Shown: positions 16,126 to 24,780, counted from the stretch's first letter. The stretch: 64,000 nucleotides of DNA from Nocardioides psychrotolerans (GCF_900113685.1 NZ_FOQG01000007.1:124001-188000), one strand, 5' to 3'. Made by a program: numbers and translations. Notes: generated by a model from the sequence alone, not told the origin.

Positions 16126-19032
16126 TCAGCTGCAGCCGGACGTGCTGCCGCAGCCCTCACACACATAGCAGGAGCCGGCGGGGCGCATCTTGGTGCCGCA
16201 GGTCATGCAGAGGGGAGAGTCGACGGCGGTGCCGGTGAGCTTCTCCATCAGCTCGGCGGAGGTGCGGGCCTGCTGGGGCTCGACGACCACGGCCGAGGTC
16301 TCGACGCGGGCTCCTGCGTCGCCCGGCTCGACCACCAAGGACAGGTCCACGAACTCGGCCTCGATCAGCTCGGAGGGTGAGCCGGTCTCGGTGACGGGCT
16401 CGTAGGAGCCGGTCTCGAGGTGGCGCTGGCGCTCGTCGGCGGAGTAGATGCCGAGGGCGGAGCGCTCCTCGAACGTCATGTAGTCGAGGGCCAGGCGGCG
16501 CCAGACGTAGTCCATGAGGGACTGCGCCATGCGGACGTCGGGGTCGTCGGTGAGGCCGGCGGGCTCGAAGCGCAGGTTGGTGAACTTCGCGACGTAGGTC
16601 TCGAGGGGCACTCCGTATTGCAGGCCGATGGAGACCGCGATCGAGAAGGCGTCCATGACGCCGGCGAGCGTGGAGCCCTGCTTGCCGAGCTTGAGGAAGA
16701 CCTCACCGAGCTGGCCGTCGTCGTGGGCACCCGAGGTCATGTAGCCCTCGGCGCCACCCACGGTGAAGGAGGTGGTGCGCGAGGTGCGCGACTTGGGCAG
16801 GCGCTTGCGGGTCGGGGCGTAGACGATCTTCTCGATCACCTTGGTGGCCTCGATGACCTCCCCGACGACGTCGCCGGCAGCGGCGGACTTGTTGGAGTCC
16901 TCGCCCTTGTTGTCACCCTTGCCGCTGGAGAGCGGCTGGCCGACCTTGCAGTTGTCACGGTAGATCGCGGTGGCCTTGAGACCGAGCTTCCACGACTGGA
17001 GGTAGATGTCCTCGATCTCCTCGACGGTGGCCGACTCCGGCAGGTTGACGGTCTTGGAGATGGCACCGGAGAGGAACGGCTGGCAGGAGGCCATCATCCG
17101 CACGTGGCCCATCGGCTTGAGCGAGCGCGCGCCCATCGCGGTGTCGAAGATGTCGTAGTGCTCCAGCTTGAGGCCCGGTGCGTCGATGACGTGGCCGTGC
17201 TCGCCGATGTAGTCGACGATCGCCTCGACCTGCTCGCCGACGTAGCCCATCTTGCGCAGCGCGCGCGGGATGGTCTGGTTGACGATCTGCATCGAGCCGC
17301 CGCCGACGAGCTTCTTGAACTTGACCAGCGAGAAGTCCGGCTCGATGCCGGTGGTGTCGCAGTCCATCATGAAGCCGATGGTGCCGGTGGGGGCGAGGAC
17401 CGAGGCCTGGGCGTTGCGGAAGCCGTTGAGGGCACCGAGCTCCTGCACGTCGGACCAGGCCTTCGTGGCGAGAGCGTGGACCTGGCCGTCGGCGATCCCG
17501 AGCGTGCGGATCGTGTCGTTGGCGGCCTGGTGCTTGCGCATGACCCGCTTGTGGGCCTCGGCATTGCGGGCATAACCGGCGTAGGGACCGACGATCGCGG
17601 CGAGCTCGGCCGAGCGCTTGTAGGACTGACCGGTCAGCAGCGAGGTGATGGTCGCTGCCATCGAGCGGCCACCATCGGAGTCGTAGCCCAGGCCCATGGC
17701 CATGAGCAGCGCGCCGAGGTTGGCGTAGCCGATGCCGAGCTGGCGGTAGTCGCGGGTGGTCTTGGCGATCGGCTCGGTCGGGAAGTCGGCGAAGCAGATC
17801 GAGATGTCCATCGCGGTGATGATGAACTCGACGGCCTTGGCGAACAGCGGGGCGTCGAACGTGTCGTCGTCCTTGAGGAACTTCAGCAGGTTGAGCGAGG
17901 CCAGGTTGCACGAGGAGTTGTCGAGCGACATGTATTCGGAGCACGGGTTGGACGCGGTGATGCGGCCGGTCTCCGGGTTGGTGTGCCAGTCGTTGATCGT
18001 GTCGTCGTATTGCAGACCCGGGTCGGCGCAGGCCCAGGCGGCCTGGGAGATCTTGGTGAAGAGCCCCCGGGCGTCGACGGTCTCGATGACGGAGTTGTCC
18101 TTGCGCGAGCGCAGGCCGAAGTCGGTGCCGTCCTCGACGGCGCGCATGAACTCGTCGGAGACGCGGACCGAGTTGTTGGCGTTCTGGTATTGGACCGAGG
18201 TGATGTCGACGCCACCGAGGTCCATGTCGAAGCCGGCGTCACGCAGCGCGCGGATCTTGTCCTCCTCGCGCGCCTTGGTCTCGACGAACTCGACGATGTC
18301 GGGGTGGTCGACGTCCAGGACGACCATCTTGGCCGCGCGACGCGTCGCGCCACCGGACTTGATGGTGCCTGCGGACGCGTCGGCGCCGCGCATGAACGAG
18401 ACCGGCCCCGAGGCGGTGCCGCCGGAGGAGAGGAGCTCCTTGGAGGAGCGGATGCGGGAGAGGTTGAGGCCGGCCCCCGAGCCGCCCTTGAAGATGAAGC
18501 CCTCCTCCTTGTACCAGTTGAGGATCGAGTCCATGGAGTCGTCGACGGAGAGGATGAAGCAGGCCGAGACCTGCTGGGGCGACGGCGTGCCGACGTTGAA
18601 CCAGACGGGAGAGTTGAAGGAGAAGTACTGGTGGACCAGCAGCCAGGTCAGCTCGTGCTCGAAGATCTCGGCGTCGGCGACCGTGGCGAAGTAGCCGTGG
18701 TCCTTGCCGGCCTTGGTGTAGGTCTGCACGACCCGGTCGATGAGCTGCTTGAGGCTCCACTCGCGGACCTCGGTGCCGACGGCGCCGCGGAAGTATTTCG
18801 TGGTGACGATGGTGGAGGCGTTGACCGACCAGAAGTCGGGGAACTCGACCCCGCGCTGCTCGAAGACGACCGCGCCGGTCTTCCAGTTGGTCTGGTTGAC
18901 GTCACGACGCTCCCAGGTGAGCTCGTCGTAGGGGTGGACACCCTCGGTGCTGAAGACCCGCTCGAGGGTCAGGCGCTTGCCGGAGACACCGTCTCCTGCG
19001 CCCCTGCTCGTGCCGCTCACGGTCTCGGTCAT
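16126..19032 (-). CDS. nrdJ: Vitamin B12-dependent (class II) ribonucleotide reductase
   Basis: A 968-residue cytoplasmic enzyme that makes deoxyribonucleotides using adenosylcobalamin in place of an O2-generated radical. Signature stretches are SPVWFNVGTPSPQQVSACFI (first redox Cys), FKGGSGAGLNLSRIR, NPCSEYMSLDNSSCNLASLN (catalytic Cys and radical-site region), APTGTIGFMMDCDTTGIEPD and the C-terminal tail CMTCGTKM...CYVCEGCGSTSGC, a zinc/redox cysteine cluster that re-reduces the active site. The start at ATG 19032 has GAGGAG upstream; the open frame runs 78 bases further without support. It follows nrdR on the same strand, and no cobalamin riboswitch was seen in the 158-base gap. Confidence 0.97.
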   Translation of the reverse strand: MTETVSGTSRGAGDGVSGKRLTLERVFSTEGVHPYDELTWERRDVNQTNWKTGAVVFEQRGVEFPDFWSVNASTIVTTKYFRGAVGTEVREWSLKQLIDRVVQTYTKAGKDHGYFATVADAEIFEHELTWLLVHQYFSFNSPVWFNVGTPSPQQVSACFILSVDDSMDSILNWYKEEGFIFKGGSGAGLNLSRIRSSKELLSSGGTASGPVSFMRGADASAGTIKSGGATRRAAKMVVLDVDHPDIVEFVETKAREEDKIRALRDAGFDMDLGGVDITSVQYQNANNSVRVSDEFMRAVEDGTDFGLRSRKDNSVIETVDARGLFTKISQAAWACADPGLQYDDTINDWHTNPETGRITASNPCSEYMSLDNSSCNLASLNLLKFLKDDDTFDAPLFAKAVEFIITAMDISICFADFPTEPIAKTTRDYRQLGIGYANLGALLMAMGLGYDSDGGRSMAATITSLLTGQSYKRSAELAAIVGPYAGYARNAEAHKRVMRKHQAANDTIRTLGIADGQVHALATKAWSDVQELGALNGFRNAQASVLAPTGTIGFMMDCDTTGIEPDFSLVKFKKLVGGGSMQIVNQTIPRALRKMGYVGEQVEAIVDYIGEHGHVIDAPGLKLEHYDIFDTAMGARSLKPMGHVRMMASCQPFLSGAISKTVNLPESATVEEIEDIYLQSWKLGLKATAIYRDNCKVGQPLSSGKGDNKGEDSNKSAAAGDVVGEVIEATKVIEKIVYAPTRKRLPKSRTSRTTSFTVGGAEGYMTSGAHDDGQLGEVFLKLGKQGSTLAGVMDAFSIAVSIGLQYGVPLETYVAKFTNLRFEPAGLTDDPDVRMAQSLMDYVWRRLALDYMTFEERSALGIYSADERQRHLETGSYEPVTETGSPSELIEAEFVDLSLVVEPGDAGARVETSAVVVEPQQARTSAELMEKLTGTAVDSPLCMTCGTKMRPAGSCYVCEGCGSTSGCS

Positions 19033-19146
19033 GTGCTCTCCTCGTGCCTCGTCTTCGGGGGTGGGTCGATCATCGCTGCTGGCACCGACAGTCCCGACCG
19101 GCCTCGTCACGAGGAACCGGTCGGGCTGGGGCGCTCGACGTTGGTA

Positions 19147-19182
19147 CGCCCGGCAGGCAGCTTCCCCACTACCTGCCGGGCG
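19147..19182 (-). promoter_or_regulatory. Hairpin in the nrdR-nrdJ intergenic region
   Basis: An 11-bp perfect stem (CGCCCGGCAGG at 19147-19157 with 19172-19182) and a 14-base loop lie 9 bases beyond the nrdR stop. No T tract follows on the minus strand, so it may be an RNA-processing or attenuation structure that sets the nrdR:nrdJ ratio rather than a full terminator. Confidence 0.5.
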
Positions 19183-19190
19183 GTCTGTGG

Positions 19191-19685
19191 TCAGCCGCTG
19201 GGGGCTGAGTGGGTGAGCTCCGCGGGCGAGTCCGGGACGGACCGCTCGGCGCGGAGGATCGCGATCTCGTCCTCGAAGTCGTCGGCGGACTCGAAGGCGC
19301 GGTAGACGCTCGCGAAACGGAGGTAGGCCACCTCGTCGAGCTGACGCAGCGGACCCAGGATGGCGAGCCCGACCTCGTTGGCAGGGATCTCGGCGGCACC
19401 GGAGAGACGCAGCGCGTCCTCCACGGCCTGGCCGAGGTGGGCCAGCTCGTCCTCGGTGACCGGGCGGCCCTTGCAGGCCTTGCGGACACCGGAGATGGCC
19501 TTGTCACGCGCGAACGGCTCCGTGGCGCCGGAGCGCTTGAGCACGGTCAGCTGCATCAGCTCCACGGTCGTGAACCGTTTGGCGCAGGCGTTGCAGGTGC
19601 GACGACGGCGGATCGAGCCACCGTCGTCGGCGACGCGCGAGTCGAGGACCCGGGTGTCGGTGTTGCGGCAGTAGGGGCAGTGCAC
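19191..19685 (-). CDS. nrdR: Transcriptional repressor NrdR
   Basis: A 164-residue repressor of ribonucleotide reductase genes. The N-terminal zinc ribbon uses Cys3, Cys6, Cys31 and Cys34 (MHCPYC and RTCNAC), followed by RFTTVE and an ATP-cone domain ([20 protein letters not shown]) that senses the ATP/dATP balance. GTG 19685 is the start: GAGGAGG lies seven bases upstream and it gives the standard NrdR length. Upstream lie two NrdR boxes, so the repressor probably controls its own operon with nrdJ. Confidence 0.97.
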   Translation of the reverse strand: MHCPYCRNTDTRVLDSRVADDGGSIRRRRTCNACAKRFTTVELMQLTVLKRSGATEPFARDKAISGVRKACKGRPVTEDELAHLGQAVEDALRLSGAAEIPANEVGLAILGPLRQLDEVAYLRFASVYRAFESADDFEDEIAILRAERSVPDSPAELTHSAPSG

Positions 19686-19738
19686 GACGGGGCCTCCTCT
19701 CGGGCGCAGTCGAGACACCCGCCAGATGACGGGTGACC

Positions 19739-19822
19739 TGTGGATAACGGGGGTCTTACTGTGCATAACAACGAGCGAACTGTGGGCCATCCCCATCCGA
19801 GCTGTGAACTAGATGTGGATAA
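19739..19822 (-). promoter_or_regulatory. Cluster of three DnaA-box nonamers upstream of nrdR
   Basis: Three matches to the consensus TTATNCACA occur on the minus strand at 19739-19747 (TTATCCACA), 19760-19768 (TTATGCACA) and 19814-19822 (TTATCCACA). The last overlaps one NrdR box. Three exact matches in 84 bases of G+C-rich DNA is unlikely by chance, but no binding can be shown from sequence. Confidence 0.5.
19806..19821 (-). promoter_or_regulatory. NrdR box 1
   Basis: The minus-strand core CCACATCTAG (19809-19818) matches the NrdR-box core CwAtATaTwG at the conserved positions except the first w. Its centre lies 31 bp from that of box 2, the spacing typical of paired NrdR boxes. Confidence 0.65.
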
Positions 19823-19836
19823 CTACACCGGTGTAA

Positions 19837-19852
19837 GTACTAGATGTTGTGG
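19837..19852 (-). promoter_or_regulatory. NrdR box 2
   Basis: The minus-strand core CAACATCTAG (19840-19849) matches all invariant positions of the NrdR consensus CwAtATaTwG. Between the two boxes is a perfect 12-bp palindrome TACACCGGTGTA (19824-19835). The nrdR promoter should be close by. Confidence 0.7.
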
Positions 19853-19986
19853 TAACCGTACGCCCCGACTTCGGGGCTGCGCAAGTGGGTCGGCGAACTT
19901 CCTGGGACCCACTTCACAGCAGACCCAAAGCCGCAGGTCAGCGGCGTGATGGACGCTCAGGGAAGGGCCCGTGGCACAGTCGGGGC
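19853..19986. promoter_or_regulatory. Divergent promoter region, nrdR / lipoprotein gene
   Basis: No gene is seen in this part of the nrdR upstream region. It contains two hairpin-forming stretches: CCCCGA with TCGGGG around 19863-19876, and AAGTGGGTC (19883-19891) with its complement at 19906-19914. Either may lie in the leader of the rightward lipoprotein gene. Confidence 0.4.
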
Positions 19987-20451
19987 ATGCGTCGTACCCC
20001 TGTGCTGAGCTCCCTGGTCCCGCTGTCAACCCTGCTGCTGACCTTCGCCCTCACGGCCTGCGGTGGGGACGGCGAGGAGCCTGACGCCTCGGATGGGAGC
20101 ACGGCCTCCAGCAGCGTCAACACCGGCGACCTGCCCGAGGGCTTCCCGGTCGACGACGTCCCGCTGATCGAGGGCCGCATCACCCAGGCCACGGCCGGCG
20201 AGGAGGCCGGCGAGGACGAGGGCTTCGTGGTGATCCTCCAGGCCGACGGACCCACCGACTCCGTCCTGGCCGAGGCCGTGGCCCTGCTGACCGACGCCGG
20301 ATTCACCGTCACCGAGACCGTCGGCGGGAGCGGCGGCGGAGGCTTCGCAGGCAGCTCGCTGACCCAGGACTCCTTCACCGTGACCATCACGACCTTCCCC
20401 AACACCGGCGACGAGCAGACGACGTTGCAGTACCTCGTCTCGGAGTCCTGA
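19987..20451 (+). CDS. Hypothetical lipoprotein
   Basis: A 154-residue exported protein: signal peptide with lipobox LTAC (Cys near residue 23), a short low-complexity Ser/Asp linker, then a compact ~100-residue domain with repeated strands and one Gly-rich loop (GGSGGGGFAGSS). The sequence pattern EGFPVDDVPLIEGRITQA and VLAEAVALLTDAGFTVT looks like a small alpha/beta domain of the type found in other actinobacterial lipoproteins. Function not recognised. The stop codon lies inside a short tandem repeat. Confidence 0.75.
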   Translation: MRRTPVLSSLVPLSTLLLTFALTACGGDGEEPDASDGSTASSSVNTGDLPEGFPVDDVPLIEGRITQATAGEEAGEDEGFVVILQADGPTDSVLAEAVALLTDAGFTVTETVGGSGGGGFAGSSLTQDSFTVTITTFPNTGDEQTTLQYLVSES

Positions 20452-20478
20452 TCGGGTCCTGATCGGGTCCTGAGCGAG
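20446..20478. repeat. 11-bp tandem repeat spanning a stop codon
   Basis: TCCTGATCGGG occurs twice perfectly (20446-20456, 20457-20467) and a third time with two changes (20468-20478). The first copy contains the TGA stop of the lipoprotein gene, so unit gain or loss would leave the protein unchanged. Confidence 0.75.
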
Positions 20479-20519
20479 TCCGGCGCGACGAAGCCAGGCG
20501 CATCGGGAAGAATGGCCGC

Positions 20520-20891
20520 GTGGCACAGGGGAAGCGGGCAGGGACGCGCAAGGGCAGCAAGCCCAAGACGGGGTTCCAGCCTGCGCTGCTCGGCCTCGCC
20601 CTCGGCGTGACGGGCGCCGTCGCGGCCTGGGGCTACCTCGTCTACGCCGCGATCGACTTCGGCTCCGAGGCCCGCGGCGGCGACTCCGGAGCCTGGCTGT
20701 TCCTCGGCCTGGCATCCGTCGGTGCCGTCGCGTGCCTGTTCCTCGGCTTCCTGCTCGTGGCGCGACTGCTGCGCCGACTCGGCATCACCCAGGCGCCCGC
20801 CCGCACACTCACCGCGCCGGTCATCGAGGACGGGGCCCGGCCCGACGCTCCGCCGAACACGCCTCCCGGCGGGCACCGCGCGATCCGCTAG
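20520..20891 (+). CDS. Small two-helix membrane protein
   Basis: A 123-residue protein starting at GTG 20520 with a basic N-terminus (GKRAGTRKGSKPK), two membrane helices (~20-45, PALLGLALGVTGAVAAWGYL; ~60-85, AWLFLGLASVGAVACLFLGF) separated by a short acidic loop, and a proline-rich cytoplasmic tail. By the positive-inside rule both ends are cytoplasmic. No family recognised. A strong terminator follows seven bases after the stop. Confidence 0.7.
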   Translation: MAQGKRAGTRKGSKPKTGFQPALLGLALGVTGAVAAWGYLVYAAIDFGSEARGGDSGAWLFLGLASVGAVACLFLGFLLVARLLRRLGITQAPARTLTAPVIEDGARPDAPPNTPPGGHRAIR

Positions 20892-20898
20892 GACGCCG

Positions 20899-20936
20899 CA
20901 GGGGGCGAGGCCGATGGCCTCGCCCCCTGTCTTCCC
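20899..20936 (+). terminator. Intrinsic terminator
   Basis: A perfect 14-bp stem (20899-20912 with 20916-20929) closed by a three-base loop is followed by TCTTCCCC. It terminates the small membrane-protein gene and may also act on the opposite strand, where the LysM gene ends at 20980. Confidence 0.8.
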
Positions 20937-20979
20937 CGGCTCACCAGCCGGGGTCGAAGCGGCTGGCGAAGTCTGTGTG

Positions 20980-21336
20980 TCAGCTGGTGGGGACCCGCAG
21001 CTCCTGCCCGACCGAGAGAATGCCCGAGTCGAGGGCGTTGAGGCGGGAGATCTCGTCCATCATCGAGCGGACGTCACCGTCGTCGGAGAGGTCGGCCGCG
21101 AGGTCCCAGAGCGTGTCGCCGGGGCCGACCAGCACCACGCGGGTGGGCTCGGGCGTGCCGGGACGCTCGGTGGCGACCGAGCCGGAGGCCAGGGCGAACC
21201 CGACAGCGAGCACGACGAGCAGCGACCCGAGGAACACCACCAGGCGACCACGCCGGGTCAGCCGCAGGGCCGGGCCGTGGGTGATGGCAGTGGTGGCGGC
21301 GGTGGCGGTGATCGGGTGCAGGGTCAGGGTGCTCAT
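20980..21336 (-). CDS. LysM-domain membrane protein, probable SOS-linked division inhibitor/peptidoglycan protein
   Basis: A 118-residue protein with one N-terminal membrane helix (~33-53, LVVFLGSLLVVLAVGFALAS) and an extracytoplasmic LysM domain (~66-118, VVLVGPGDTLWDLAADL to ILSVGQELRVP) that binds peptidoglycan. This architecture next to lexA matches Rv2719c/ChiZ of mycobacteria, DivS of corynebacteria and YneA of Bacillus, which delay division during the SOS response. The ATG has AGGAGG six bases upstream. Three SOS boxes lie 132-199 bases upstream, supporting LexA control. Confidence 0.8.
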   Translation of the reverse strand: MSTLTLHPITATAATTAITHGPALRLTRRGRLVVFLGSLLVVLAVGFALASGSVATERPGTPEPTRVVLVGPGDTLWDLAADLSDDGDVRSMMDEISRLNALDSGILSVGQELRVPTS

Positions 21337-21467
21337 CTGGGACCTCCTGGGGAAGTGGCGGTCAGCCTCGGATCGAGAAGTGCTGCGGTGTCGAGGAGAT
21401 GTCTAACCGTGGCCGCCGACAGTGCCTCCTGAGGAGGATCCGCGGTGCCACTCGATCAGAGATTCGA

Positions 21468-21483
21468 TCGAACACATGCTCGA
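21468..21483. promoter_or_regulatory. SOS (LexA) box A
   Basis: TCGAACACATGCTCGA matches the actinobacterial LexA consensus TCGAAC-N4-GTTCGA at 11 of 12 defined positions. It is the box nearest the LysM gene. Confidence 0.75.
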
Positions 21484-21486
21484 GGC

Positions 21487-21502
21487 TAGAGCAGGTGTTC
21501 GA
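21487..21502. promoter_or_regulatory. SOS (LexA) box B
   Basis: TAGAGCAGGTGTTCGA has a perfect right half (GTTCGA) and a left half with two changes. The three boxes are 19 and 33 bases apart, close enough for cooperative LexA binding. Confidence 0.6.
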
Positions 21503-21519
21503 ACGACGCAAGGCCCTGG

Positions 21520-21535
21520 GCGAACATTTGTTCGA
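21520..21535. promoter_or_regulatory. SOS (LexA) box C
   Basis: GCGAACATTTGTTCGA differs from the palindromic consensus only at the first base and is probably the strongest of the three sites. Confidence 0.78.
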
Positions 21536-21552
21536 AGCCGTCAGGGGTGCAC

Positions 21553-22332
21553 TCAGGAGCGCCCGGCGCGCCGTCCCTGGGCCGCGAAGAGCGCGGTGGC
21601 GCCCTGCGACAACGACGGAGCCAACGTCGAGGCGCGCATCAGCCCTCCACGCCAGGCCGGCAACGTCCGCACCACGCGCCGCGACCCCAGGAGGGCGACC
21701 GCCTGGGTCGCGACCTCCTCGACACCCAACATCCGCCCACCCGACTGGACCAGGGCGCGGGCCAACCCGTCGGGTCGCATGTCGGCGACCATCTGGGTCG
21801 CCACTCCGTCGGGGCACAGCGCGTGCACCCGCACCCGACGGGGCGTCTCGGCCTGCACCGACATCGTGAGCGAGACGACCGCGGCCTTCGTGGCGGCGTA
21901 GACCGAGAGACCCGGCACCGGGCCGTGACCCGAGAGCGACGCGGTGTTGACGACGTCGCCGCCATGGTCACCGAACGCCCCGACCGCGGTCCGCGTGCCC
22001 CACAGGACCCCGAGCAGGTTGACCTCGACCAGCGTGCGCACCTGCTCCTCGGACAGCTCCGCGAGGGTGCCGTCGAAGCCGACGCCGGCATTGTTGAACC
22101 AGGCGGTGAGCCGGCCGTGCCTCGCGGCGCTCGCCGCGACGGCCCGGTGGGCCTCGGGGTCGCGCACGTCGTGGGCCAGCCCCTCGGCGGCGCCGATCTC
22201 AGCGGCGGTGCGGGCCGCAGCCTCTCCGTCGAGGTCGGTGAGGACCACCCGCGCTCCGCGCGCCACCATCTGCTCGGCGATCCCCCGGCCGATGCCCCGC
22301 GCCCCACCCGTCACGACACAGCTCACGTCCAT
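21553..22332 (-). CDS. Short-chain dehydrogenase/reductase
   Basis: A 259-residue classical SDR: cofactor motif TGGARGIG near residue 8, VLTDLD after strand 2 (Asp favouring NAD(H)), NNAG at ~85, active-site Ser in NTASLSG and the Tyr-x3-Lys of SVYAATKAA. The C-terminal ~40 residues ([17 protein letters not shown]) resemble the extended substrate region of membrane-associated SDRs. Substrate unknown. The ATG has GGGAGG six bases upstream. It sits between lexA and the LysM gene and transcribes away from lexA; the lexA SOS box at 22393 is 61 bases upstream of its start, so LexA might touch it too. Confidence 0.88.
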   Translation of the reverse strand: MDVSCVVTGGARGIGRGIAEQMVARGARVVLTDLDGEAAARTAAEIGAAEGLAHDVRDPEAHRAVAASAARHGRLTAWFNNAGVGFDGTLAELSEEQVRTLVEVNLLGVLWGTRTAVGAFGDHGGDVVNTASLSGHGPVPGLSVYAATKAAVVSLTMSVQAETPRRVRVHALCPDGVATQMVADMRPDGLARALVQSGGRMLGVEEVATQAVALLGSRRVVRTLPAWRGGLMRASTLAPSLSQGATALFAAQGRRAGRS

Positions 22333-22392
22333 GGCGCCATCCTCCCGGCCTCGGGGGCGGGGACGGGAGCGGTCTCGCCCCGCGACACGCCT

Positions 22393-22408
22393 TCGAACAG
22401 GTGTTTGA
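22393..22408. promoter_or_regulatory. SOS (LexA) box upstream of lexA
   Basis: TCGAACAGGTGTTTGA matches the LexA consensus except one base in the right half and ends 31 bases before the lexA start codon, as expected for autoregulation. Confidence 0.85.
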
Positions 22409-22439
22409 AACTCCGGGGGGAAGATGGGACAGTCACCCC

Positions 22440-23153
22440 ATGGCCAAGAAGACTGTCACCGAGCTCCCCGACGGACCCCCCGACGCCTCGGGGCTCACCC
22501 CTCGCCAGCTGCGCGTGCTCGCGCACATCAAGGACAGCATCGAGATGCGCGGCTATCCGCCCAGCATGCGCGAGATCGGTGAGGCCGTCGGTCTCACGAG
22601 CTCCTCGAGCGTCGCCCACCAGCTCAAGTCGCTCGAGGAGAAGGGCTTCCTCAAGCGCGACCCCAACCGTCCCCGGGCACTCGAGGTCTTCCTGCCCGAG
22701 GTGCTGGCGGCCCGCAGGTCGATGAGCAGCGCCGACGACTCGACGTACGACCCGACGGGTGCCGGCGACGCGCACCCCGAGGCCACCTACGTGCCGATGG
22801 TCGGGCGCATCGCCGCCGGCGGCCCGATCCTGGCCGAGGAGCGCGTCGAGGACGTCTTCCCGCTGCCCAAACAGCTCGTCGGTGACGGCACGCTCTTCCT
22901 GCTCGAGGTCTCGGGCGACTCGATGATCGACGCGGCGATCTGCCACGGCGACTACGTCGTCATCCGCCAGCAGCCGACGGCCAACAACGGCGAGGTCGTG
23001 GCCGCCATGATCGACGGCGAGGCGACGGTGAAGACCTTCCAGAAGAAGGACGGCGAGGTCTGGCTGCTGCCGCACAACCCGGCGTTCGACCCGATCGACG
23101 GCACCCACGCGACGATCCTGGGCAAGGTCACCGCGGTCCTGCGGCGGATGTGA
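22440..23153 (+). CDS. lexA: LexA repressor
   Basis: A 237-residue SOS repressor. The winged-helix DNA-binding domain spans ~18-85 ([40 protein letters not shown]). The latent peptidase domain has the Ala126-Gly127 self-cleavage bond in GRIAAGGPI, Ser161 in SGDSMID and Lys198 in EATVKTF. RecA-ssDNA filaments trigger self-cleavage and derepression. The ATG at 22440 gives the usual actinobacterial length. A 9-bp inverted repeat (CGCTAGACC at 23162-23170 with 23204-23212) downstream may end transcription. Confidence 0.97.
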   Translation: MAKKTVTELPDGPPDASGLTPRQLRVLAHIKDSIEMRGYPPSMREIGEAVGLTSSSSVAHQLKSLEEKGFLKRDPNRPRALEVFLPEVLAARRSMSSADDSTYDPTGAGDAHPEATYVPMVGRIAAGGPILAEERVEDVFPLPKQLVGDGTLFLLEVSGDSMIDAAICHGDYVVIRQQPTANNGEVVAAMIDGEATVKTFQKKDGEVWLLPHNPAFDPIDGTHATILGKVTAVLRRM

Positions 23154-23247
23154 CCGGGCTGCGCTAGACCAGGGTCGGATGGCCGGGACGGATCGGCGCG
23201 ACGGGTCTAGCGTCGGGAGCCCCTCACCTCTTGCCCCCGGAGCCCTC

Positions 23248-24780
23248 GTGAACTCTCGTCCCGCACGTCTCGGCGTCCCCTTCCTGGTGTCGCTCGTGCT
23301 GGGGCTCGCGACCCTGGTGGCGCCGCCCGGCGCGCAGGCGCGTCCCTTGCCGGAGACCGAGAAGGGCGCGCGCGCCTCCGCCCCCGCCGCTCGCACCGCC
23401 CTCGACCGGGCACAGGGAGTGCTCGCCGGCCGTCAGCGTGGCGACGCGACGACGGCCCTGCGCCGGCTGGCCCTCTCGAAGTCGCAACTGACGGGCGCCG
23501 ACCGCGCCGCGGCCGACCGGATCCTGGCGCGTCCGAGCGACCCCGGCGACGAGGACGGCTACGGCGCCAACCTGGTGACCACCACCTGCTCGGCCACGGT
23601 CTGCGTGCACTACACGACCACGGGTGACGAGGCGAGCACGGCGGAGTTCGCCGCCGCGACGCTGGCGGAGGCCTCCGCGGTCAACGACACCTACGTCGCA
23701 GCCGGCTACCGGGCACCCAAGCAGGACGGGACCCAGGGCGGGAACGCGCTGCCGGACGTCTACATCGCCGAGATCGGCGACAAGGGGCTCTACGGCTACT
23801 GCACGACCGAGGACGACGTGCCGTCGAACGGCCCCTACGACGTCTCGGCCTACTGCGTGGTCGACAACGACTACTCCGCGGACGAGTTCCCGACGAACAC
23901 CCCTCTGGAGAACCTCCAGGTGACGGTGGCCCACGAGTACTTCCACGCCGTCCAGTACGCGTACGACGTCTACGAGGACGATTGGTTCCTCGAGGCGACC
24001 GCCGCCTGGGTCGAGGACATCCTCTACGACGACGTCGACGACAACCTGCAGTACCTCCGCGACAGCCCGCTGACGATGCCGCGCGCCTCGATGGACCAGT
24101 TCAACCGCGACAACGGCTTCCACTACGGGGTGTGGATCTTCTTCCGCTACCTGAGCGAGAAGTACCCCACGGCCCAGGGCGGTATGCCGACCATCGTCCG
24201 CGACATCATCCGTCGCACCGACGGCTCCGCCGGTGGACCCGACGACTACTCCTGGCAGGCCATCGGGAGGGTGATCCAGGCGCGCGGGAGCAGCGCGGCC
24301 CAGGCCTTCGCGTTCTTCGCCGACGCCAACCGCCGGCCTGCAAAGTCCTACGCGGAGGGCGCGGCCAACAGCTACCCGCAGGCACCGCTGGGCAATTTCA
24401 GGCTGAAGTCCGGGTGGTACGTCACGACGATCGACCACCTTGCCTCCGCCACCGGACGCTTCACACCGGGTCGGCGCGGGTCGAAGCTCAAGGTCACCGT
24501 CGACCTCGCTGACGAGGCGACCTCTCCCGCCGCGATCGTGTCGGTCTACCTGAAGTCGGGAGCCGTCAGCACCTCGGCTATCTCGCTCAACGGCTCGGGC
24601 AACGGGTCCAAGACCGTCGCCTTCTCCAGGAGCAAGGTGACGTCGGTCGAGGTGACGCTGGTCAACGGCAGCGGCCGCTTCCGCGACTGCTATTCCTATG
24701 CGACACCGTTCTCCTGCGGTGGAGCGGTCCCGCTCGACGACAACCGGTTGTTCAGGCTGTCCGCCACGCTCCGTTTCTGA
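23248..24780 (+). CDS. Secreted MXAN_6640-type metalloprotease (copy 1)
   Basis: A 510-residue exported protein: signal peptide (VNSRPARLGVPFLVSLVLGL...AQA), a short helical pro-region (~45-105), then a zinc-peptidase domain with VAHEYFHAVQYAYD (HEYFH, His229/Glu230/His233) and a downstream Glu in WFLEATAAWVED (Glu249), the gluzincin-like arrangement of MXAN_6640-type putative proteases. Paired cysteines (TTTCSATVC, YGYC, AYC) suggest disulfides. The C-terminal ~130 residues form a beta-sandwich (SKLKVTVDLAD to VEVTLVNGSGRFRDC). GTG 23248 has GGAG five bases upstream. The next gene is a full-length paralogue. Confidence 0.8.
   Translation: MNSRPARLGVPFLVSLVLGLATLVAPPGAQARPLPETEKGARASAPAARTALDRAQGVLAGRQRGDATTALRRLALSKSQLTGADRAAADRILARPSDPGDEDGYGANLVTTTCSATVCVHYTTTGDEASTAEFAAATLAEASAVNDTYVAAGYRAPKQDGTQGGNALPDVYIAEIGDKGLYGYCTTEDDVPSNGPYDVSAYCVVDNDYSADEFPTNTPLENLQVTVAHEYFHAVQYAYDVYEDDWFLEATAAWVEDILYDDVDDNLQYLRDSPLTMPRASMDQFNRDNGFHYGVWIFFRYLSEKYPTAQGGMPTIVRDIIRRTDGSAGGPDDYSWQAIGRVIQARGSSAAQAFAFFADANRRPAKSYAEGAANSYPQAPLGNFRLKSGWYVTTIDHLASATGRFTPGRRGSKLKVTVDLADEATSPAAIVSVYLKSGAVSTSAISLNGSGNGSKTVAFSRSKVTSVEVTLVNGSGRFRDCYSYATPFSCGGAVPLDDNRLFRLSATLRF

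Noticed and set aside
19033..19190. Cobalamin riboswitch before nrdJ
   Set aside because: No recognisable B12-box sequence; only a simple hairpin.
19739..19822. Replication origin
   Set aside because: Only three DnaA-box nonamers, no dnaA/dnaN/gyrB context and no A+T-rich unwinding region.
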